From DATKEH01 sp035546355 (GTDB lineage Bacteria; Acidobacteriota; Thermoanaerobaculia; Multivoradales; JAIOJS01): a stretch of DNA of 9,655 nucleotides. Position numbers and translations under genes: made by a program. Every line of letters begins with the position of its first letter. Position 1 is the first letter of the stretch. Below are positions 6,112 through 9,655 of this stretch, in pieces. The DNA is taken from contig DATKEH010000149.1 in NCBI GenBank assembly GCA_035546355.1, positions 1 through 9,655 on the forward strand, in the 5' to 3' direction. The notes below the pieces were generated by a model. That model was not told the origin of the DNA. It made no database searches and worked only from the letters and a program-made list of their open reading frames with translations.

Positions 6112-7983
6112 ATGCCCGTCCGGGTCTCCTCGCGGGTGGCTCTGCTGGCCCTCCTGGCGGGGGCCGGGCTGGTGGCGCCGCCGCCGGCGGCGCCGGCCGA
6201 TACCCACAGGCCGGTGCTGCACGCCCGGCACTGGGTGGCGATCACCGGCAAGCCGCTGGCCGCCACCGCCGGCGCGAAGATGTTCGAGAAGGGCGGCAAC
6301 GCGGTCGACGCCGCGGCCGCCATGCTCGCCGCCACCGCGACCATGTGGGACGTGCTGAGCTGGGGCGGCGAGACCCAGGCGCTGATCTTCGACCCACGCC
6401 AGGGGAAGGTCGTCGGCCTCAACGCCCTGGGGGTGGCGCCTAGCGGCGCCACGCCCGAGCATTTCCTGGAGATGGGGCTGCGCTACCCGCCCGACCTCGG
6501 GCCCCTGGCGGCGGTCACCCCGGGCACGCCCGGCGGCCTCATGACCATGGTCGCACAGTGGGGCCGCCTCAGCCTCGCCGAGGTGCTCGCCCCGGCCATC
6601 GAGCTGGCCGATGGCTATCCCATCGAGGCCGATACCGCCCGCCGCATCCGCCTGGAGGCCGAGCAGCTGCGCGAGTGGCCGGACTCGGCGCGGGTTCTCC
6701 TCGTCCACCCGGACGACGAGGACGACCCCGGGCCGCGGGTGGGCCAGCTGTTCCGCCAGCCCGAGCTCGCCGCCACCTTGCGCCAGCTGGTCGCCGCCGA
6801 GGCCGAGGCGCTGGCCCAGGGGAAGGGGCGCGAGGAGGCGATCCAGGCCGCCTACGATCGCTTCTACCGCGGCGACATCGCCCGCCGCCTGGTGGCGGCG
6901 GCGGCGGCGCAGGGAGCCCTGCTGACGCTGCAAGACCTCGACCGCTGGCGGGTGCGGATCGAGGAGCCGGTCAAGACCACGTACAAGGGGATCGAGGTCT
7001 ACAAGCTCACCACCTGGACGCAGGGGCCGGTGATGCTGCAGGCGCTGAACCTGCTCGAGACCCTCGACCTGCAGGCGATGGGCTACAACAGCGCCCGCTA
7101 CGTCCACGCCCTCTACCAGGCGATGAACCTGGCCTACGCCGACCGCGACTTCTACTACGGCGACCCCGACTTCCCACCCGCGGAGCCGGTGGCGGGCCTG
7201 CTGTCCAAGGAGTACGCGGCCCGCCGCGCCGCCGGGATCGACTGGCAGCGCAACGAACCGGACGTCGGGCCCGGCGACCCCTACCCCTTCCAGGGCGAGG
7301 AGAACCCGTTCCGCCAGTACCTGGAGGGGTGGCCGCCGGCGCGTCCCGAGGCGGACGAGGCGCAGGCTTCCCGCCGCGGCGCTGTCGAGGAGGCGTTCAC
7401 CCTCGGCACCACCTCCATCCAGGCGGCCGACGCCGAGGGTTGGGTGGTGTCGGTGACGCCGAGCGGCGGCTGGGTGCCGGCGGTGATCGCCGGCGACACC
7501 GGCGTCGGCCTGTCGCAGCGCATGCAGAGCTTCGTGCTCGACCCGGCCGAGAACCCGTTCAACGTGGTGGCGCCGGGGAAGCGGCCGCGCGTGACCCTGA
7601 CGCCGACGCTGGCCCTGCGCGACGGCCGGCCCTTCCTCGCCTTCTCGGTCCAGGGGGGCGACAGCCAGGATCAGAACCTGCTGCAGTTCTTCCTCGATGT
7701 CGTCGAGTGGGGGATGACGGTACAGGAGGCGGCCGAGGCGGCCAACGTCAACAGCTTCCAGATGTTCGGCTCCTTCCGCGACCATCCCCGGGAGCCCGGC
7801 AAGCTGCTGCTGCGCGACGACGTACCGCCGTGGGTGCGCGACCGCCTGCGCGCCATGGGCTACGAGCTGACCTTCGCGCCCAAGACCTCCGGCCCGATCA
7901 CCGCCATCCTCGTCGACCGCGAGCACGGCACCTTCCAGGGTGCGGCGAGCGATTACGGCGACGACTACGGCGTGGCCTGGTAG
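6112..7983 (+). CDS. Secreted gamma-glutamyltransferase-family protein, non-classical binding site
   Basis: This 623-residue protein has the layout of the GGT (Ntn-hydrolase) family: an N-terminal large-subunit region with G-x-x-A-x-x-G-x-x-x-F-x-x-G-G-N-A-V-D-A-A (about 47-69), and a small-subunit region beginning at the self-cleavage nucleophile. That nucleophile is probably Thr433 in G-T-T-S-I-Q, matching Q-T-T-H-Y-S of E. coli GGT (Thr391), so proenzyme cleavage before Thr433 is expected. The oxyanion pair Gly515-Gly516 is kept. The residues that hold the gamma-glutamyl carboxylate in classical GGT are not: Arg114 becomes Leu106, the M-D-D-F aspartate becomes Gln/Ser (472-473), and the Ser-Ser pair becomes Val494-Thr495. 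Glutathione hydrolysis is therefore doubtful; another amide or beta-lactam-like acyl bond is possible. A signal peptide covers about residues 1-29 with an A-P-A cleavage site, so it acts outside the inner membrane. The start could be GTG at 6103 instead. No promoter or clear ribosome site precedes it, so it may be read from the RRM promoter. Confidence 0.85.
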   Translation: MPVRVSSRVALLALLAGAGLVAPPPAAPADTHRPVLHARHWVAITGKPLAATAGAKMFEKGGNAVDAAAAMLAATATMWDVLSWGGETQALIFDPRQGKVVGLNALGVAPSGATPEHFLEMGLRYPPDLGPLAAVTPGTPGGLMTMVAQWGRLSLAEVLAPAIELADGYPIEADTARRIRLEAEQLREWPDSARVLLVHPDDEDDPGPRVGQLFRQPELAATLRQLVAAEAEALAQGKGREEAIQAAYDRFYRGDIARRLVAAAAAQGALLTLQDLDRWRVRIEEPVKTTYKGIEVYKLTTWTQGPVMLQALNLLETLDLQAMGYNSARYVHALYQAMNLAYADRDFYYGDPDFPPAEPVAGLLSKEYAARRAAGIDWQRNEPDVGPGDPYPFQGEENPFRQYLEGWPPARPEADEAQASRRGAVEEAFTLGTTSIQAADAEGWVVSVTPSGGWVPAVIAGDTGVGLSQRMQSFVLDPAENPFNVVAPGKRPRVTLTPTLALRDGRPFLAFSVQGGDSQDQNLLQFFLDVVEWGMTVQEAAEAANVNSFQMFGSFRDHPREPGKLLLRDDVPPWVRDRLRAMGYELTFAPKTSGPITAILVDREHGTFQGAASDYGDDYGVAW

Positions 7984-7986
7984 CGG

Positions 7987-7998
7987 GCCCCGCGGGGC
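7987..7998. terminator. 12-base perfect palindrome after the GGT homologue
   Basis: GCCCCGCGGGGC reads the same on both strands and starts three bases after the GGT-family stop codon. As RNA it would give a 4-bp stem with a CGCG loop, short for a terminator and with no T-run. It ends five bases before the -35 box of the next promoter, so an operator role is also possible. Confidence 0.25.
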
Positions 7999-8002
7999 AC
8001 CC

Positions 8003-8031
8003 TTGCGACGGCTGGCGACGCCGGGTAGCCT
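8003..8031 (+). promoter_or_regulatory. Promoter of the small secreted protein
   Basis: TTGCGA (8003-8008) and TAGCCT (8026-8031) are separated by exactly 17 bases. The -10 box is identical to that before the ABC exporter. Transcription would start near 8038, giving a leader of about 38 bases that contains the AAGGAGG ribosome site at 8059-8065. Confidence 0.5.
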
Positions 8032-8058
8032 TGGGCGCAGCCGTCAGTCCATCGACAC

Positions 8059-8065
8059 AAGGAGG
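8059..8065 (+). promoter_or_regulatory. Full-length Shine-Dalgarno site
   Basis: AAGGAGG is the complete anti-16S complement and the strongest ribosome site in the window. It ends 10 bases before the ATG at 8076, slightly longer than ideal. It fixes the start of the following gene. Confidence 0.7.
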
Positions 8066-8075
8066 ATTTCGATCC

Positions 8076-8705
8076 ATGAAGCACCCCGTGATCCGTACGC
8101 TCGGAATGACCGTCGCCACGTGCCTCGTCCTCGCCGGCGCGGCCCATGCCGGCCCCGATCGCTACATCGACAGCAGCGACTACAAGAAGGGCGAGGAGAT
8201 CGTCGGCAAGTTCTTCGGCGACGAGGAGTACAAGCTCATCGTCGATGACCTCGAGCGGGTGGACCGCGACATCGAGCTCGACTGGGGCTGGGTGAAGCAC
8301 AGCGGCAAGAAGCCCGACAAGGTCAAGGACCTGACGTTCTCGCTGTCCGACTACCGTTCGATCCGCATCGCCAGGCCCGAGAACCACGCCATCGAGATGG
8401 CGGATGGCATCGAGCAGAAGGTGCAGGAATACTTCACCCGCGTCTTCGAGCGGGCGGGGCTGACCGTCGCCACCGAGCCGGGAGCGGCAGCGGACCTCGC
8501 CCTGGACATGGCGATCGTCGACCTCAAGTCGGGGGCGACCTCCGTGGGCTGGATCAACATCGAGCCGTTCATCGAGCTCGAGCTGCGCCTCACCGACACC
8601 GCCAAGGACGCGGTGCTGCTCCTGGCGCGCCACCAGTCCCACTCCTCCGACCCGGCGGCGGCGGCGGGCAAGATGGCCGGCGAGCTGGTGCGCTTCATCG
8701 AGTAG
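8076..8705 (+). CDS. Small secreted protein of unknown function, DUF3313/DUF4410-like in style
   Basis: This 209-residue protein starts with a clear signal peptide: basic M-K-H-P-V-I-R, a hydrophobic core, then A-H-A before Gly26, so cleavage after Ala25 by signal peptidase I is likely. Cys16 lies inside the hydrophobic core without a lipobox, so it is not a lipoprotein. The mature part is charged, with an acidic N-terminal half (K-F-F-G-D-E-E-Y-K near 45-53), then a pattern of strand (S-I-R-I-A), amphipathic helix (about 103-127), G-L-T-V-A, G-A-A-A-D-L-A-L-D-M-A-I-V-D-L-K-S-G (136-153), further strands and a C-terminal helix. That alternating pattern recalls small periplasmic or outer-membrane proteins of the DUF3313/DUF4410 type, but I do not recognise the family firmly. 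The mature protein has no cysteine. It has its own well-formed promoter and the best ribosome site here, suggesting good expression. It converges on the peptidase gene across 57 bases, where I see only a CGGGCCGC direct repeat (8708-8715, 8745-8752) and no clear terminator. Confidence 0.8.
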   Translation: MKHPVIRTLGMTVATCLVLAGAAHAGPDRYIDSSDYKKGEEIVGKFFGDEEYKLIVDDLERVDRDIELDWGWVKHSGKKPDKVKDLTFSLSDYRSIRIARPENHAIEMADGIEQKVQEYFTRVFERAGLTVATEPGAAADLALDMAIVDLKSGATSVGWINIEPFIELELRLTDTAKDAVLLLARHQSHSSDPAAAAGKMAGELVRFIE

Positions 8706-8762
8706 CTCGGGCCGCCCGCCCGCGGCTGGGGAGGACCCTCTCGACGGGCCGCTTCGCGGGGG

Positions 8763-9626
8763 CTACAGCGCCCCGGCGGCGAAGGTGTCGCAGGCGGCCG
8801 GGTCGCCGCTCTCCAGGCCCCGCCGCAGCCAGCGCGCCCGCTGGGCCGAGGTGCCGTGGGTGAAGGACTCCGGCACCACCGTCCCCCGGGTCTGGCGCTG
8901 CATGCGGTCGTCGCCGATGGCGGCGGCGGCCGCCAGGCCCTCCTCGACGTCGCCGGACTCGAGCAGGTCGCGCTCGGTGCCGGCGTGGTGGCCCCACACC
9001 CCGGCCAGGCAGTCGGCCTGCAGCTCGAGCCGCACCGACAGCTCGTTGCCCTGCGCCTGCGGCAGGCCCTGGCGCTGCCGCTGTACCTGGCCGGAGATGC
9101 CGAGCAGGTTCTGTACGTGGTGCCCGACCTCATGCGCCACCACGTAGGCGCGGGCGAAATCGCCGGGGGCGCCGAAGCGCGACTCGAGCTCGCGGAAGAA
9201 CGTCAGGTCGAGGTAGACCTTGCCGTCGAGCGGGCAGTAGAAGGGACCCATCGCCGCCGAGCCCAGGCCGCAGGCGGAGTCGACGGCGTCGCTGAACAGC
9301 ACCAGGCTGGGTTCGCGGTAGGGCTGGCCGACCTCCTGCGGCAGCAGCCGCCCCCAGGTCTGTTCGGTGTCGGCGAGCACCACCGAGACGAAGGCCGCCT
9401 GCTCGTCGTCGGCGGGCGGAGGGGGCGCCGGGCCGGCGTCGGCGCCGCTGCGGGCCGCCGGCACCACCACGTTCGCCACTTCCTGGGGGTCGGCGCCGGT
9501 GAGCCAGGAGATGGCGAGCACCGCCAGCAGCACGCCGATGCCGCCGCCGGCGACCTTGCCGCCGGAGAGACCGCGCCCCCGCCGGTCCTCGACTCGCGTG
9601 CTGCGTTGTCGCCCCTGCCACCGCAT
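8763..9626 (-). CDS. ypfJ: Membrane-anchored neutral zinc metallopeptidase, YpfJ family
   Basis: This 287-residue protein matches the putative neutral zinc metallopeptidase family (Zn_peptidase, PF04228; E. coli YpfJ). It begins M-R-W-Q-G-R-Q-R-S-T-R-V-E-D-R-R-G, the family's typical cytoplasmic N-terminus. One membrane helix follows at about 27-43, then a Pro/Ala-rich linker (60-73) and the periplasmic catalytic domain. Zinc site: H-E-V-G-H at 165-169 (His165, Glu166, His169), with E-L-Q-A-D-C (201-206) supplying the probable third ligand, Glu201, as in the family. Also typical are A-C-G-L-G-S-A-A-M-G-P-F-Y-C-P (118-132) with two cysteines, and the C-terminal E-S-F-T-H-G-T-S-A-Q-R-x-x-W block (253-266). 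The substrate of the family is not known. Length is normal and the gene is complete. The ATG at 9626 is chosen for the conserved N-terminus; no strong ribosome site precedes it. Its promoter probably lies beyond the right edge. Confidence 0.93.
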   Translation of the reverse strand: MRWQGRQRSTRVEDRRGRGLSGGKVAGGGIGVLLAVLAISWLTGADPQEVANVVVPAARSGADAGPAPPPPADDEQAAFVSVVLADTEQTWGRLLPQEVGQPYREPSLVLFSDAVDSACGLGSAAMGPFYCPLDGKVYLDLTFFRELESRFGAPGDFARAYVVAHEVGHHVQNLLGISGQVQRQRQGLPQAQGNELSVRLELQADCLAGVWGHHAGTERDLLESGDVEEGLAAAAAIGDDRMQRQTRGTVVPESFTHGTSAQRARWLRRGLESGDPAACDTFAAGAL

Positions 9627-9655
9627 CGCCCATGCTGCGTACAGGATTCGTGCCA

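Noticed and set aside
4839..6452. Upstream extension of the kinase frame, giving a 1408-residue protein
   Set aside because: The added 538 codons overlap the FMN reductase, the RRM gene and the start of the GGT gene on the other strand and show no domain; the kinase begins naturally at M-T-M-I-G-R-E-L-G-P-F.
6894..6908. Five tandem GGC units inside the GGT gene as a phase-variable microsatellite
   Set aside because: It is short, keeps the reading frame and encodes a plain alanine run, as expected in such GC-rich coding sequence.
5917..7926. 669-residue open frame on the - strand opposite the GGT gene
   Set aside because: It is explained by GC-rich third positions in the GGT gene; the translation has no recognisable domain or ribosome site.
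8706..8762. Bidirectional terminator between the secreted protein and the peptidase
   Set aside because: Only a 4-bp CCGC/GCGG hairpin (8749-8759) and a short direct repeat are present, with no T-run on either strand.
9635..9655. TGGCAC on the minus strand before the peptidase, as a sigma-54 -24 box
   Set aside because: The matching -12 element (TTGC at the fixed spacing) is absent and the window ends here.

Overview
This is a very GC-rich, densely coded bacterial window with seven complete genes and one gene cut at the left edge. Third codon positions are almost all G or C, so long spurious reading frames appear on both strands. A soluble-looking serine/threonine kinase joined by one membrane helix to a PD40/TolB-like beta-propeller, a 'periplasmic heavy-metal sensor' (Spy/CpxP-like) protein, and TAnnnT-type -10 boxes in a GC-rich background would fit an Acidobacteriota-type genome (for example the Thermoanaerobaculia). 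That placement is inference from gene style; a myxobacterial or other GC-rich deep-branching origin cannot be excluded.

Left part (1-2208, + strand): the 3' end of a Spy/CpxP-like protein, a small dyad, an extended -10 promoter, then a half-size ABC exporter (membrane and ATPase domains fused). Facing it across only 17 bases is the kinase-PD40 receptor (2226-4838, - strand).

Middle (4839-7983): a 120-base divergent region separates the kinase from an NADPH-dependent FMN reductase that looks leaderless. A hairpin and a well-formed promoter follow, then a single-RRM RNA-binding protein. The RRM protein has no usual start codon at its expected N-terminus; the best-placed start is an ATT behind a good GAGGAG ribosome binding site. 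A secreted gamma-glutamyltransferase-fold protein follows after 43 bases with no visible promoter, so it may be co-transcribed with the RRM gene.

Right part (7984-9655): a well-formed promoter and a strong AAGGAGG site drive a small secreted protein of unknown function. Convergent to it is a membrane-anchored YpfJ-type zinc metallopeptidase whose start lies 29 bases inside the right edge.

Nothing here forms an obvious multi-gene pathway or defence system; the genes look like cell-envelope and housekeeping functions placed side by side. There are no tRNA/rRNA genes, CRISPR repeats or insertion sequences that I can see. No gene-free stretch exceeds 300 bases; the longest is the 120-base divergent region at 4839-4961. 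The observations most worth checking are the probable AUU start of the RRM gene and the loss of the classical gamma-glutamyl-binding residues in the GGT homologue.
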